Virus record (IMG/VR): IMGVR_UViG_3300042507_002545
Span: 1-64,000 of that record
DNA: 64,000 nt
Strand: one strand, 5' to 3'
Source: a virus
Made by a program: the position numbers and the translations under genes
In this document: positions 19,218 to 28,929 of the stretch, piece after piece
Layout of the letters: every line of letters begins with the position of its first letter
How positions within the stretch are numbered: position 1 is the first letter of the stretch
The notes under the pieces: model-generated
What the model saw: the letters and a program-made list of their open reading frames with translations, nothing else
Told to the model about the DNA's origin: nothing
The model's database searches: none

Positions 19218-19358
19218 CTATCTATTTTTAGCCATTTTTTTAAATGTCATTGCTAATGCTTTCCGTTTAGGGGTACATGTAGCTTTAGTCATAGGTGTAC
19301 AATAACCTTTATGTTTAGGATTAACAGCTTTTTGAATCCACTTTTTATCCTTTGCCAT
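19218..19358 (-). CDS. Small basic protein with conserved CTPxxKxTCTPKRKALA core, 46 aa
   Basis: Starts MAKDKKWIQKAVNPKHKGYC and continues TPMTKATCTPKRKALAMTFK. This core recurs in many phage small proteins that I have seen listed without a function. Two Cys and high Lys content. It is packed 1 bp from its neighbour. Confidence 0.7.
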   Translation of the reverse strand: MAKDKKWIQKAVNPKHKGYCTPMTKATCTPKRKALAMTFKKMAKNR

Positions 19359-19363
19359 AATGA

Positions 19364-19489
19364 TTATTTTTTACAACCACAACCAGATTTCTTGGAAGCC
19401 GTAGTACCACCTTTTTTATAAGTGGTACCATTGGGCTTGCCATATGAAATCATTTTCTTTTTTTGTTCAGGCGTTAATAAGGTGTTCAT
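19364..19489 (-). CDS. Small basic protein ending in a Cys cluster, 41 aa
   Basis: MNTLLTPEQKKKMISYGKPN, then TYKKGG and an ending SGCGCKK. The start overlaps the stop of the 58-aa gene (ATGA). Function unknown; shares the Y-K-K-G-G motif with the 52-aa protein. Confidence 0.65.
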   Translation of the reverse strand: MNTLLTPEQKKKMISYGKPNGTTYKKGGTTASKKSGCGCKK

Positions 19490-19662
19490 CCTTTACGCTT
19501 TGGGCTTACTTCAGCAGATTTATTTCCACCGCCTGAGCGACCTTTAGCAACTTTTTGAACTTGTGCTGAAGCATTACCTCCACCAACACGTCCTTTAGCA
19601 ACCTTTTGTACCATAGCTGAAGCGTTAGGATTTTTAACACCGCCAGTCATCATTTTTTTCAT
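19486..19662 (-). CDS. Small protein with an internal duplication, 58 aa
   Basis: Contains two copies of N-A/K-S-A-x-V-Q-K-V-A-K-G-R-x-G-G-G-N (NASAMVQKVAKGRVGGGN then NASAQVQKVAKGRSGGGN). Start taken at 19662 (MKKMMTGG); an ATG at 19653 is possible. Basic and Gly-rich. A short tandem duplication in such a small gene suggests recent growth of a repeat unit. Confidence 0.65.
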   Translation of the reverse strand: MKKMMTGGVKNPNASAMVQKVAKGRVGGGNASAQVQKVAKGRSGGGNKSAEVSPKRKG

Positions 19663-19696
19663 TTCTTTAGTTTTAGTATGTTTAATATAAAGATAA

Positions 19697-20716
19697 TTAC
19701 ATATTCCAATACTTCTCCACTTTTTTAGAAATTTGTACTAAAACATCTTCATTAAGTGGGTTTTTAAAGAACTCAACAATCTCAGCTTGGTTTCTTCCTA
19801 ACATTGTATTAGTATCTCTAGTATATATAATTCCATCTGTTTTTGCAACAATAAACTTATAATAAGTAGCATCTTTTACAATTGCTTTAAGCTTAAGTGT
19901 TTCCATGTCAGCGTTTGCAGCATCTAAGAATGTTTGCGCAGCACGTATAGGATTTCTCTCTGTACTATCCCCATTAATAAAGTTATCCATAATATCGTAA
20001 ATGATATCATTAGGAGTAGACTTTTTATATTGGGCACTCGCAATGTCAACAACTTTTGCAACATAGAACAACTTGTTAGTGTTCTTATCATAAAGTTTTT
20101 GCAATTCAGCAAGAGCTTTGTTACGAAGCTTTTTAACTTCAGTTTTAGTTGAAGCAGTTTCTTCATACTTATCTAAATAAAAACGTGCGTTCTTATTCAT
20201 TTTTAATTTAGCATCATCATAGCTTTTTGCTACAATACTAAATCCTCCTGCATTAATTGCGTAAAGCTTAATAAGATCATAAGAATCTTTCTCAGGCTCT
20301 AAAAATACGGGGTCGTTACCACAACGTATTGTTATTTTATTCCAGAACTCATCATTGTCTGGACGTAATAATTTAACTTTATTCCAGAAATCAGGATCTT
20401 CTGGACTTATAACATTTGCAGCTAATTCTTTTTCAAGCTCAGATACAACTGTTCTAATTTCTTTAATCTTTGCTTCACGCTCTTCAGGATCAGCAATTTT
20501 TTTAATCTCAGGAGCAAATTCATTAAGTCCTGTTAGATAACGTTTTACACCATTATTCTCAAGACATGCTAACTGCTCTTCATGGGATACACCTTCAAAA
20601 AGTGTTAAACCATATTTCTCAAGACCCATGTTTGAGTTTTGATTGTTAAAATAAGGTCTAATTGCAATAGGACCTTTCTTAAGGTGTGACACCTTTTCTA
20701 CTAAAGTAAAGCTCAT
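19697..20716 (-). CDS. Head-associated protein of unknown function, 339 aa
   Basis: Follows the major capsid gene after its terminator. Mostly helical and charged, with a Lys/Glu-rich region at residues 80-105 and a C-terminal domain (RAAQTFLDAANADMETLKLK, YYKFIVAKTDGIIYTRD). Two copies of the A(4-5)CCAA(C/T) motif lie in the leader (20722-20730, 20736-20745). Possibly a head completion or cargo protein; the family is not recognised beyond its place in the head cluster. Confidence 0.6.
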   Translation of the reverse strand: MSFTLVEKVSHLKKGPIAIRPYFNNQNSNMGLEKYGLTLFEGVSHEEQLACLENNGVKRYLTGLNEFAPEIKKIADPEEREAKIKEIRTVVSELEKELAANVISPEDPDFWNKVKLLRPDNDEFWNKITIRCGNDPVFLEPEKDSYDLIKLYAINAGGFSIVAKSYDDAKLKMNKNARFYLDKYEETASTKTEVKKLRNKALAELQKLYDKNTNKLFYVAKVVDIASAQYKKSTPNDIIYDIMDNFINGDSTERNPIRAAQTFLDAANADMETLKLKAIVKDATYYKFIVAKTDGIIYTRDTNTMLGRNQAEIVEFFKNPLNEDVLVQISKKVEKYWNM

Positions 20717-20756
20717 AACTTGTTGGTTTTATTTTATTGGTTTTTGTAAAGGTAGT

Positions 20757-20787
20757 AAAAAGGGGGAGGCTTTCAACTCTCCCCCAG
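20757..20787 (-). terminator. Terminator of the major capsid gene
   Basis: GGGGGAGAG and CCTCCCCC form a GC-rich stem around a short loop, followed by a T-run on the minus strand 19 bp past the capsid stop. Partial read-through would feed the 339-aa gene. Confidence 0.85.
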
Positions 20788-20805
20788 TTTACATATATTC
20801 TAAGA

Positions 20806-22446
20806 TTAGAATGATCCGCCAGTGATTGGGTTACGCATAACGATTTTCAATACTTTGGTTGGGTCTTTAACCCAGATCGCAGGCATTGTTTGCGTCATGA
20901 ATACACGGTATCCGTTAAATTGTCCAGAGCTTTGGAAACCTTGGGTACGTCCCATGTAATCCATAGTTCCGTTTTGGTACCACCACTTTAATTGATTATC
21001 CCAAGATAACTTCAACAAGAAGATGTTGTCATTAGTGTTATCAGTGATATCAAAGATAATGAATGAGTAAGAAGACAATGGGAAACCATCAATGATTGGG
21101 TTTTCAATGTCATTGGTGTGTAAGTTATCAAACGCTGGGTTCAACACAAACTTCACGTTAGCCAAGAATGGGATAACATAAGAAGTGAATGCAAATCCGT
21201 AGTTCAAGTCCATACCTTTACCAGTGATTGCTCCAATACCGTTGTTTTCAGCAGCTTGGATCAACAATCCTGAAGCCATAGCCTCACGCTTGATTGCTTC
21301 GTTAACCATGCGCATACCGCCCATACCGGTTTGTACAATCAATTGACGCTTAGGATCTGGACCTTGGAATTCAACCTTACCTGCGTAGAAGTTGTAAAGC
21401 TCAGAACGGAATAAGTCAAGGTTGAAGTTAGACTTGTTGTAGATGCGCTTGAATGAGTTATCTAATTGCTTCCAAAGACCCACAGATAAACGCAAGTCAT
21501 CTGGACCGTCTTGACGTACACGTCCACCTTGTCCCCACATTAAGTAGGTCTCGATGTCATTAGCTACTTTAGTCAAGTGAGCTGCTTCCATTGTAGTCAT
21601 GAAAGTACGAGACAATGAACCATTACCCATTGCACGCTTAACATAATCCTTACCCATGCGAGAAACCATGTTGTCAAGGTTAGCGATAGATGGATCAATG
21701 TTCTTGTCAAAGTTACGCCAGATTTCTACTACTGGTACAGTACCATCTGCATTCATACCACCCTTGATCATAAGATCTGCGCGAGATGAAATAGAATAGT
21801 GTACGTGTGCCTCAGCTCCTCCTACGAAGTTGTAGAACTCGCGGAAACCTGTTGCAGTAACGATGTCTGAGAAACGCTCTCCATACTCGCCACGTGCAGA
21901 ACCTTTACGGAAGATTTTAGTACCTGGTGCAAGGATAGAAGTATCCAAACCATAACTATTATCATTGTTTACTAATTGTACGGTGTAAACAAAACCGTCA
22001 CCTACTGGAACAATGTCATCAACAGTGATGTACATCTCAGCACCGTTGTACTTGTCATAAGTGATGATATCACCATGTCCAAATTCACGACGTGAAATTT
22101 TGATTTGGAAAGTAGTACCATCAGCACCAAGTGTTAATGATTCACCTTCACTATCTGATGTTAAAACTTCGTCAACAATGTAAGGAAGATCCATTACAAT
22201 TGGCGTTTGCCACTTGTACTCTCCACGAGCATTATCAACATTAATTACGTTCTTTCCACCAAAGCTAGACATTTGGTACAAAGGCATTTCTACCTTTTGC
22301 GCCATTGCCCAAAGATCTACTGGTCCTAAATCCATAGGTTCAGCATTCTTGAGCATGTTAACCAAGTGGTAAGAATCTACGTGTGAACTAGCTGCGTAGT
22401 TGGTATCGCGTAGAAATATACCATTGTTTAAAACTGGAGTTGCCAT
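20806..22446 (-). CDS. Major capsid protein, 546 aa
   Basis: Size, position after a scaffold-like gene, its own terminator and distinct, GC-richer codon use all mark this as the most highly expressed head gene. The sequence has HK97-fold features: an N-terminal arm (VLNNGIFLRDTNYAASSHVD), an extended helical spine (EAAHLTKVANDIETYLMWGQ) and a beta-rich C-terminal axial domain ending PTKVLKIVMRNPITGGSF. The A-rich leader AACAAAAAAAAC lacks a Shine-Dalgarno site. HK97 fold is inferred from the family, not tested. Confidence 0.85.
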   Translation of the reverse strand: MATPVLNNGIFLRDTNYAASSHVDSYHLVNMLKNAEPMDLGPVDLWAMAQKVEMPLYQMSSFGGKNVINVDNARGEYKWQTPIVMDLPYIVDEVLTSDSEGESLTLGADGTTFQIKISRREFGHGDIITYDKYNGAEMYITVDDIVPVGDGFVYTVQLVNNDNSYGLDTSILAPGTKIFRKGSARGEYGERFSDIVTATGFREFYNFVGGAEAHVHYSISSRADLMIKGGMNADGTVPVVEIWRNFDKNIDPSIANLDNMVSRMGKDYVKRAMGNGSLSRTFMTTMEAAHLTKVANDIETYLMWGQGGRVRQDGPDDLRLSVGLWKQLDNSFKRIYNKSNFNLDLFRSELYNFYAGKVEFQGPDPKRQLIVQTGMGGMRMVNEAIKREAMASGLLIQAAENNGIGAITGKGMDLNYGFAFTSYVIPFLANVKFVLNPAFDNLHTNDIENPIIDGFPLSSYSFIIFDITDNTNDNIFLLKLSWDNQLKWWYQNGTMDYMGRTQGFQSSGQFNGYRVFMTQTMPAIWVKDPTKVLKIVMRNPITGGSF

Positions 22447-22472
22447 GTTTTTTTTGTTTATTTAAGGGTTAA

Positions 22473-23678
22473 TTATCGTTTAAAAAAGCTATCGTTTCTA
22501 GGAATACGGCGTTGTACTTTCTCCTCGCTTTCAACTACTGGAGAACTTATAGTGCGTCGTGCTTCCTCGGTTTTTAATTGGCGCACAGTTTTTTCAACTT
22601 GTGCTTGTTTACCTTGATCTTTAATTCTTGCTTTATAACCATCTGGGTCAGAAAGCAACCATAAAGCCTCAGCAATTAAGTCATGTCTTGGCTCAACATA
22701 TTGGTATTTCTCCAATAAGTGTCCTAACATGTTAGTTGGTTTACCTGAAATAGAAGGGTAGTTAGGTTGAACAAGACCCGCATATAACATACCTTGTGTC
22801 TTTTTATCTAACTTCACTCCACCAAGATCACCATTCTTTAATGTTTCATACACATTGTGCATGTATTGTTGAGCTGCTTGCTGCTGTTGTTTTTTCATAT
22901 GCTCTTGTTGAGCAAGTTTTTGAGCAACAACATGTTCTTGCATTTTATCCAACTTTGGCTTAAACTTAAGAGCCTTAGCTTGTAAGTCTCCGCGATCACG
23001 CCATTGATCAATTTCTTCTTCAATCTCGTCTTCATTACCAAAGTTGGTAGCTCTTAAGTATTCACGTACTATATATTCTTGATCATTTTTATCTCTAGGA
23101 TCAAGTTGGCGATGTTCTTCAACTTCCGCCAAAATTCTAAATAGTCCGCGAAGATCTTCTCCACCATCTGCTACATATTTAGCAGCGGCTTGCAACTCTT
23201 CAGGTAGTGCTTCAAAAAATTCACGAGGTGTATCCTGGCGAACTTTGTTTTCACGTTCACTGAAGTTTGCTTCAAGAAGCTCTTCAAAATCTTTTAGTGT
23301 ATACTCTTCAATAGGCTTATCATCATCAAAAGGTACAATTTGTCCTTTGTCAATAAGTTTCTTTACAAGTTCAGCTGTTCCACTTTTATCTAACTTAGGA
23401 CGTCCTGTTGCTTTTGGCGCATCAACATCATCACCATCATCTTTAAGTGGTTCATCTAAAAGACTATCTACTTCTGTTTTAGAAATAGTTTTTTCTTTTT
23501 CTTCATCATCCTCCTCATTAGGAGTGTCAAGGAACGAGGTGTCAACTTTGGGATCCGTGAACACCGACGGCTTTTTTTCTTCAGGAAGCATGATGTTATC
23601 AGCTCCTGGAATTCCCAATAATTCATCGAGGTTAACTTCAACTTGTGAAACCTCTGTAGTTTCTTTTTCTGTAGACAT
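22473..23678 (-). CDS. Scaffold-like protein, 401 aa
   Basis: Between portal and capsid genes, the normal place for a scaffold. The first 110 residues are acidic and disordered (DDEEKEKTISK, DDGDDVDAP), the middle is charged and helical (LAEVEEHRQLDPRDK), and a Gln-rich coiled coil (KKQQQQAAQQ) lies near residue 265. The C-terminus is basic (RRIPRNDSFFKR), fitting capsid binding. The leader holds AAAACCAAC (23683-23691). No protease motif is seen. Role inferred from order and composition. Confidence 0.7.
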   Translation of the reverse strand: MSTEKETTEVSQVEVNLDELLGIPGADNIMLPEEKKPSVFTDPKVDTSFLDTPNEEDDEEKEKTISKTEVDSLLDEPLKDDGDDVDAPKATGRPKLDKSGTAELVKKLIDKGQIVPFDDDKPIEEYTLKDFEELLEANFSERENKVRQDTPREFFEALPEELQAAAKYVADGGEDLRGLFRILAEVEEHRQLDPRDKNDQEYIVREYLRATNFGNEDEIEEEIDQWRDRGDLQAKALKFKPKLDKMQEHVVAQKLAQQEHMKKQQQQAAQQYMHNVYETLKNGDLGGVKLDKKTQGMLYAGLVQPNYPSISGKPTNMLGHLLEKYQYVEPRHDLIAEALWLLSDPDGYKARIKDQGKQAQVEKTVRQLKTEEARRTISSPVVESEEKVQRRIPRNDSFFKR

Positions 23679-23719
23679 GTTTGTTGGTTTTAGTATTAAT
23701 GTCCTATTAACAATATACG

Positions 23720-23727
23720 CAAATCTA
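23720..23727 (-). promoter_or_regulatory. Candidate Bacteroidetes-type -7 box before the scaffold/capsid genes
   Basis: On the minus strand TAGATTTG fits TAnnTTTG and lies 41 bp upstream of the scaffold start, inside a 111-bp AT-rich gap after the portal gene. No clear -33 TTG is present at the usual spacing, so this is tentative. Confidence 0.4.
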
Positions 23728-23789
23728 TTTAAATAAATTTAATAAGTTTTAATGTTGCAAAAAAAATTCGGCATTAGATAGCTATACCC

Positions 23790-26546
23790 TTATTTCTTCT
23801 TCTTTTCAGTGTTCTTTTTTTGCGCATCAAACTTGTTTTTATTCTCCATTGCAATAGCTAATTGGTTATCTGAGATCTGTTTTTGTACAGCTAATTTTTC
23901 ACGTTCAAGATCCATTTTAGCTGCTTCATTTCTTGTGCGATTACCTTCCTTCTCACGCTGTAACCCCATTGCTTGCTGGTATTCTTCACCTTTTTGAATT
24001 TTCTCAAGCATATCGGCATAGTCACTTTGCATGTTCTGATTCATATCTTGCATAGCTCCATAACCTGCAGATCTAATCTCAGCCTCAATAATTCTAGCTT
24101 CACGGTCTTTTTGATTTTCACTAGCTTCAAACTCCATCTTCTGGCGAGCTTCATCCTGTCTAGCTTTAATTTGTTGCTCTTGCATTTGTTGTTGCTGTTG
24201 CATTTCCTCTTGTCTTTGTTGCTCCATGCGCTCATCAGACTTCTTAAGGATTTGATCAACCTCAGCAATAGACTCAGCCTTCATGATGTTACCTAAATCA
24301 TAGATACTAGCACCTGAAGTATTATTCTGGATAGCTAATTGTTTAAGTTGTTCAAGAACAGCTCTATGATTAGCCTTAGTAGTACAGAAAACATTAAGAT
24401 CTCTTAATAGTAAATCTGTACCATTCATCTCAAAGTTCTTTGTTTCTTCGGTGTTAGTGATATATCTAAGACGTAGTGACGGCTTAGTTGAATGGTAATG
24501 CTGAGCCAAGTCCGTGCGCATTTGGTGTACACGCGGCATCAAGTAATCTGAGTGCTGTACAAATAGCATTTCAGTTTGCGCATAAGATCCTGATACAGCT
24601 TGCTCAACGCCGGTTGCTGTATTAGTTTGCCCAATTTGTTGACCCATACGCTGTGGTGTAATACCAATTACCTCAAAGGCCTGTTGCTTAAAGTAATTAG
24701 CCAACTGGATACGAGTCATTAAACGGTTACTTTGCTCAAGGTCAAGCTTTTGATAATGTTGGAAAGCAAGTGGATTTTCCGTATTAGTAATAGAAGTATC
24801 CAATGGTAACATCTGGAAGTTCTTCATTGCTACATACGCCTTGGCTAAGTTATTCTTTCCCCAATCCTCTCCTAATGAGTGACGAGGTAAAGAGTTTTGA
24901 TCTAACAAGATTACTGTACCAAGTTCATCTACAAGGATATCCGCAATCTGGTTATTAACAATATTATACCCAATTTGGTAAGGCTTCATTAAATCTACAA
25001 GAGCTACAGATCTTGTATTACGGTCTGAGAACACGGAACCTTCTATAGGTAACTTGCAACCATACAATGAATTGTCACCCTTGAATTGGAACTTCATAGG
25101 CGCAATATTGTTTTGGTTCATTCCTAAATATATTGGATTAATACCTCCAGGAGATTTAGTTCCCCAGAACGATGGGTGATGTGGGCCAATTTTAACTCCA
25201 CCCCATACTTCATTAATCCAAATCCAATCTATATGCTCACCAAATACTAAGTTATCCTTAGTCTTATTTTTTACAAGACGGGTATTATAAATAGGTTTAT
25301 CTACAACTTTATAGTCTTCAGTTACAATATCTTGTTGTACTGTACCATCATCATAAATTTTAGTAAGGTGTCCTATTTTACGTTGAGACTTCCAATATGC
25401 TGTAGTAACACGTAATAAGTTAACTTGTCCAAAATCAAAAAAGTCTTCTGTATCACGCATGATCCAGTTGACAATATCACCACCAACTAATGTATTATCC
25501 CACATAGATGTGTATTGGCGGTACCCTAAAGACGGCATTTGTGTATTCCAGTCATGAGTCTTGGTACCATCGTAGTAGCTACCATCATTTTGATAACCCT
25601 GAATAGGATAACCTGCAGAACGCACTGGATAAATGGCCTCAAGACTTTCTAGTTGCTCTTGTGTCATTAACCAACCATAGGCATCAATAACATCCGCTAC
25701 AGTCATCATATCAAATTTACCTACCCAGCTAGCATCTGACATGTAGCGGATCTCAGGTGACTTGTGATAAAATGTAAGAATAGGATTCCATAATTCAATT
25801 TGGTAATCATCTTCCATCATCTTAAAGTGCCAGAACTCGCGGTCTGTAATAAGCATATCACGGAATCCGCGTTCTTCTAACTCATCCATTTTAAATCTCT
25901 CGGTATCAACTTGAAGCTGATGCTCAGCCCATTGCTCTACCATTGACTTATATGTCTTGCTAAAATAACTTTCAATTTGGGGTAATGACTTAATGCTTTC
26001 AGGAGCCATTGCTTGTTGATATTGTTCACTATCTTCAGCAAGTCCCATTTGAGATAATGTTAATCTCATTTGCTCTTCAGCATCAGTTATAATTGCTTTT
26101 TCTAATTCAGCACGCTTAAGCTCTAACATCTCATTATAAGATGTTTCATCAACTCCTCTAAATGTAACACGAGTATTGCGTTTTGCAAACTCTGCTACAA
26201 GGGTATTAATTACGTTAGGAATAATAGGATAAAACTTGAGCTCTAATGCACTTACGTCTTCCTTAGTTAAAGTTTCAATAAGATCTGCATACTCATTATC
26301 CTCTTCTACAATGTAGTCACTCTTATCTATAATACCTTTTGCAAGCTTATAGTTCTTTAAGAAGCGACGTGCATTTCTACGCACTACGCGTAAGCCTTGC
26401 CATTCTAGCCAGTCTAGGTTCCAGTTAGCCCAGTCTTTATCTTTTTTATCTTTAGGTAAAAACTGGATAGGTTGATTAAGAGTACCCATTTTGTTGTACT
26501 CAACCTTGGCTCCCGCCTTTACCTGCATGGCATTATATATTTCCAT
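23790..26546 (-). CDS. Portal protein, 918 aa
   Basis: Directly downstream of the terminase gene (3 bp apart) and upstream of scaffold and capsid. Typical portal features: DWLEWQGLRVVRRNARRFLK at the N-terminus, a central Trp/Tyr-rich wing (NLLRVTTAYWKSQRKIGHLT), a stem/clip region before MGQQIGQTNTATGVEQAVSG, and a very long Gln/Glu/Lys coiled coil from about residue 770 to the end. The C-terminal coil is long for a portal and could form the barrel inside the head. It has a DE-rich loop (IVEEDNEYADLIETLTKEDV) early on. Confidence 0.85.
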   Translation of the reverse strand: MEIYNAMQVKAGAKVEYNKMGTLNQPIQFLPKDKKDKDWANWNLDWLEWQGLRVVRRNARRFLKNYKLAKGIIDKSDYIVEEDNEYADLIETLTKEDVSALELKFYPIIPNVINTLVAEFAKRNTRVTFRGVDETSYNEMLELKRAELEKAIITDAEEQMRLTLSQMGLAEDSEQYQQAMAPESIKSLPQIESYFSKTYKSMVEQWAEHQLQVDTERFKMDELEERGFRDMLITDREFWHFKMMEDDYQIELWNPILTFYHKSPEIRYMSDASWVGKFDMMTVADVIDAYGWLMTQEQLESLEAIYPVRSAGYPIQGYQNDGSYYDGTKTHDWNTQMPSLGYRQYTSMWDNTLVGGDIVNWIMRDTEDFFDFGQVNLLRVTTAYWKSQRKIGHLTKIYDDGTVQQDIVTEDYKVVDKPIYNTRLVKNKTKDNLVFGEHIDWIWINEVWGGVKIGPHHPSFWGTKSPGGINPIYLGMNQNNIAPMKFQFKGDNSLYGCKLPIEGSVFSDRNTRSVALVDLMKPYQIGYNIVNNQIADILVDELGTVILLDQNSLPRHSLGEDWGKNNLAKAYVAMKNFQMLPLDTSITNTENPLAFQHYQKLDLEQSNRLMTRIQLANYFKQQAFEVIGITPQRMGQQIGQTNTATGVEQAVSGSYAQTEMLFVQHSDYLMPRVHQMRTDLAQHYHSTKPSLRLRYITNTEETKNFEMNGTDLLLRDLNVFCTTKANHRAVLEQLKQLAIQNNTSGASIYDLGNIMKAESIAEVDQILKKSDERMEQQRQEEMQQQQQMQEQQIKARQDEARQKMEFEASENQKDREARIIEAEIRSAGYGAMQDMNQNMQSDYADMLEKIQKGEEYQQAMGLQREKEGNRTRNEAAKMDLEREKLAVQKQISDNQLAIAMENKNKFDAQKKNTEKKKK

Positions 26547-26549
26547 AGC

Positions 26550-28763
26550 TTATCTTAAGTTTTTAAATGCTTGTCTTGGTAATTTCATACCATTAAAAGT
26601 ATGGCCCCCACCGCCAATGTGACGAAAAGGGCTCTTATTTAATTTACTGAATTTATTAGAGTTATCCAAGTTTTTTGCCAACCCAGTTTCCTCATAACGC
26701 TTTTTATAACCCCTATTTGCTTGTTGCACTTTAGCAAAAGCAATTAATGCTGCAAATGATACAAGTCTATCCACGTTGACCCCATCACGATATGCCATCA
26801 TCTCTTTCATCAACATAACATCTGGTATACGTTCTATACCATAAGTTGTTTTAACAACTTTACCATCATCTGTAGTTTCTTGATGAAGCTCTTCTCTTAT
26901 GAATTCAATAGCATAACTTATCATATGACTTTTAAATAAAGTCCCTGTATTACGCCATCCATATTCCTGAAACACATTCGCATTAGCACCAATATCTTTT
27001 AAAAATAAAATTTGACTTCGTGGTACAAGATAGCGCTGTTTTTTTCTATGAATCATATGTTGAATAAATAAACTAATATTGTTTTCAACAATTGTCCAAG
27101 CGTTATACCACTCAACAATCATCTCAAGACGCTCGTGAGTTTTTGCTATATCATCAAAGCGGCCGCACCAAGCAGCTACTATTTTATCATTTTCAATAAA
27201 AGTTTCTACTTTTTCACCATCATTACGCGTTACCTCAACTGCTGTTTTATAAACATAAATAGAACATAGAGATTCTGAGGTTGTAGTTTTTCCTTCACCA
27301 ACGGGGTCAATGCTTGCATAGTACATCCCAAACTCAGGATCTTTGCAAGGTCTTTCCCATACTACCAAAGTACCGGTTTTATCCTCAGTATTTTTAGTAA
27401 TAGGAAATTCTGTAATAGGTAGCTTATTAGTTTCTCGTGTAGCTATTTGCCCCTTGTCATCCCTATAGATATCTAAAAATTCATAGGAATACATTTTATC
27501 TTCTATTCTTCTTATCTGAGCAGTAACTAAATGACCTGGGAATACTGATACAGTTCTAAAGTCAAATGCTTCTTTAATATTTCTAGGGTGCTGAGAAATA
27601 CGGAGTTGGTATTCCTGCGGATCTAATTCTTTTTTCCAAGTAGCAAATTGCTCATCTAATGCCTTTAGCGATTCTTCTACTTTAGAATTACCGTACTCGT
27701 CAATAAATGGTGGCATTGACCATTGTTCAGGAATAAATAAACCTGTTCTACCTATTTGTCCAGTTTCATCTATTAAGTTAGATTCTACTGAGTATATATC
27801 ATTTGCGTCTGGGCGCGTAATCATTTTCTTTAAAGGTTCACACTGAGATAAATCCCCCACAGATCCTGCTGCTATAAACATACCTGTAGTCATGAAACCT
27901 GATTTCATAGCAGGGCGGATATACTCAAATGTTGTATCCATCTTAGGAGCAATACCAGCTTCCTCGTGGAAGAAGTATTTGCATGGTCCCCCTACCCCGT
28001 TAGTCGGATCTTTTTCAAAGGACATCCCTTGCATTACGCCTTTGAGACCTACTTCCGATTTACGCTTGCTTAGTGGATCTACAGTTTCAATCTTCTGCTG
28101 CCACATCATAACCTTATTAGGGTTCATAGGGCGGTACCATGCTGTATGTTTATTTAAGAAAGCCTCGTATTCATTTAAGAATTTCCATGTGCCTTTCTCA
28201 TTGATATAGTCTTTAAGACTAGCCCCCATCTTTAGGGTAATACCTTCCTCAAACCATATTTGATTAATAAGTTTACCAGCATGAAAATAGCTAGATGCAA
28301 TTTGACGTTTCTTTAATATTGCAGAATGTTTATAGTTTAATTCTGCAAGTATCTCATATAGTGCCATGTGATATTGTGCATCACGTACATCAGCAAAACC
28401 AAACCTTTGAGTCTCCTTATTAAATATCGGTAGGAAGTTCAGCCACATATAGTAATCACGAGGTATATACCACGCATTACCATTATTTTTATAAATAGCA
28501 CCTACCTTACATTTATTCTTTTGATCATTCCAATAAATAATAAAGTCTTTAGTTCCTTGAGGCGCTTTACAATAAAATCCAATATCATTAAATATCCTAG
28601 CTTGCTCATTGAACATTTTGCTGACATCATCAAATTGGTATTGACCAGGCTCTTTAAATATACTTTCTACAAATTCCTTAAAATCATTACGAGTAAGAAA
28701 AGTAGTCACTGACCACTCCCCATTTTCCCATGTAGGAATTTCTATATTATATTCTTTTAGCAT
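26550..28763 (-). CDS. terL: Large terminase subunit, 737 aa
   Basis: Packaging motor. The ATPase part has a divergent Walker A region (KKRQIASSYFHAGK, residues 151-164) and a Walker B with catalytic Glu (KYFFHEEAG, E267/E268). The C-terminal nuclease domain begins around MYYASIDPVGEGKTT with the first metal-binding Asp, and another acidic segment lies in IPDVMLMKEMMAYRDG. The Walker A lacks the classical GKS/T, as in several terminase families with a shifted Lys/Arg. It is preceded by small genes that may include the small subunit. Confidence 0.85.
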   Translation of the reverse strand: MLKEYNIEIPTWENGEWSVTTFLTRNDFKEFVESIFKEPGQYQFDDVSKMFNEQARIFNDIGFYCKAPQGTKDFIIYWNDQKNKCKVGAIYKNNGNAWYIPRDYYMWLNFLPIFNKETQRFGFADVRDAQYHMALYEILAELNYKHSAILKKRQIASSYFHAGKLINQIWFEEGITLKMGASLKDYINEKGTWKFLNEYEAFLNKHTAWYRPMNPNKVMMWQQKIETVDPLSKRKSEVGLKGVMQGMSFEKDPTNGVGGPCKYFFHEEAGIAPKMDTTFEYIRPAMKSGFMTTGMFIAAGSVGDLSQCEPLKKMITRPDANDIYSVESNLIDETGQIGRTGLFIPEQWSMPPFIDEYGNSKVEESLKALDEQFATWKKELDPQEYQLRISQHPRNIKEAFDFRTVSVFPGHLVTAQIRRIEDKMYSYEFLDIYRDDKGQIATRETNKLPITEFPITKNTEDKTGTLVVWERPCKDPEFGMYYASIDPVGEGKTTTSESLCSIYVYKTAVEVTRNDGEKVETFIENDKIVAAWCGRFDDIAKTHERLEMIVEWYNAWTIVENNISLFIQHMIHRKKQRYLVPRSQILFLKDIGANANVFQEYGWRNTGTLFKSHMISYAIEFIREELHQETTDDGKVVKTTYGIERIPDVMLMKEMMAYRDGVNVDRLVSFAALIAFAKVQQANRGYKKRYEETGLAKNLDNSNKFSKLNKSPFRHIGGGGHTFNGMKLPRQAFKNLR

Positions 28764-28929
28764 GCTTCTTTTTTAGACTATGTAATAAGTCTTTTAGTTC
28801 TTTAAAACCTCTAGGTTTTGCTTGCCCATTAAGATAAGATTCAACATCCTCTCTACGGACAGCATACCATTTTTCTTGAAAGATGTTATAGTGTAACAAG
28901 TAATCATAAAGGTAATCACATTTGGTCAT
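28747..28929 (-). CDS. Small basic protein overlapping the terminase start, 60 aa
   Basis: MTKCDYLYDYLLHYNIFQEK followed by a Lys-rich C-terminus (SLKKKHAKRI). It overlaps the 172-aa gene by 14 bp and the terminase gene by 17 bp, so the three are coupled. I took the ATG at 28929; the longer frame upstream lies within the neighbouring gene. Possibly a terminase regulatory peptide; unknown. Confidence 0.55.
   Translation of the reverse strand: MTKCDYLYDYLLHYNIFQEKWYAVRREDVESYLNGQAKPRGFKELKDLLHSLKKKHAKRI

Noticed and set aside
19924-20166. Antisense and same-strand frames inside the 339-aa gene
   Set aside because: Overlap the larger, better-supported gene and have skewed composition.
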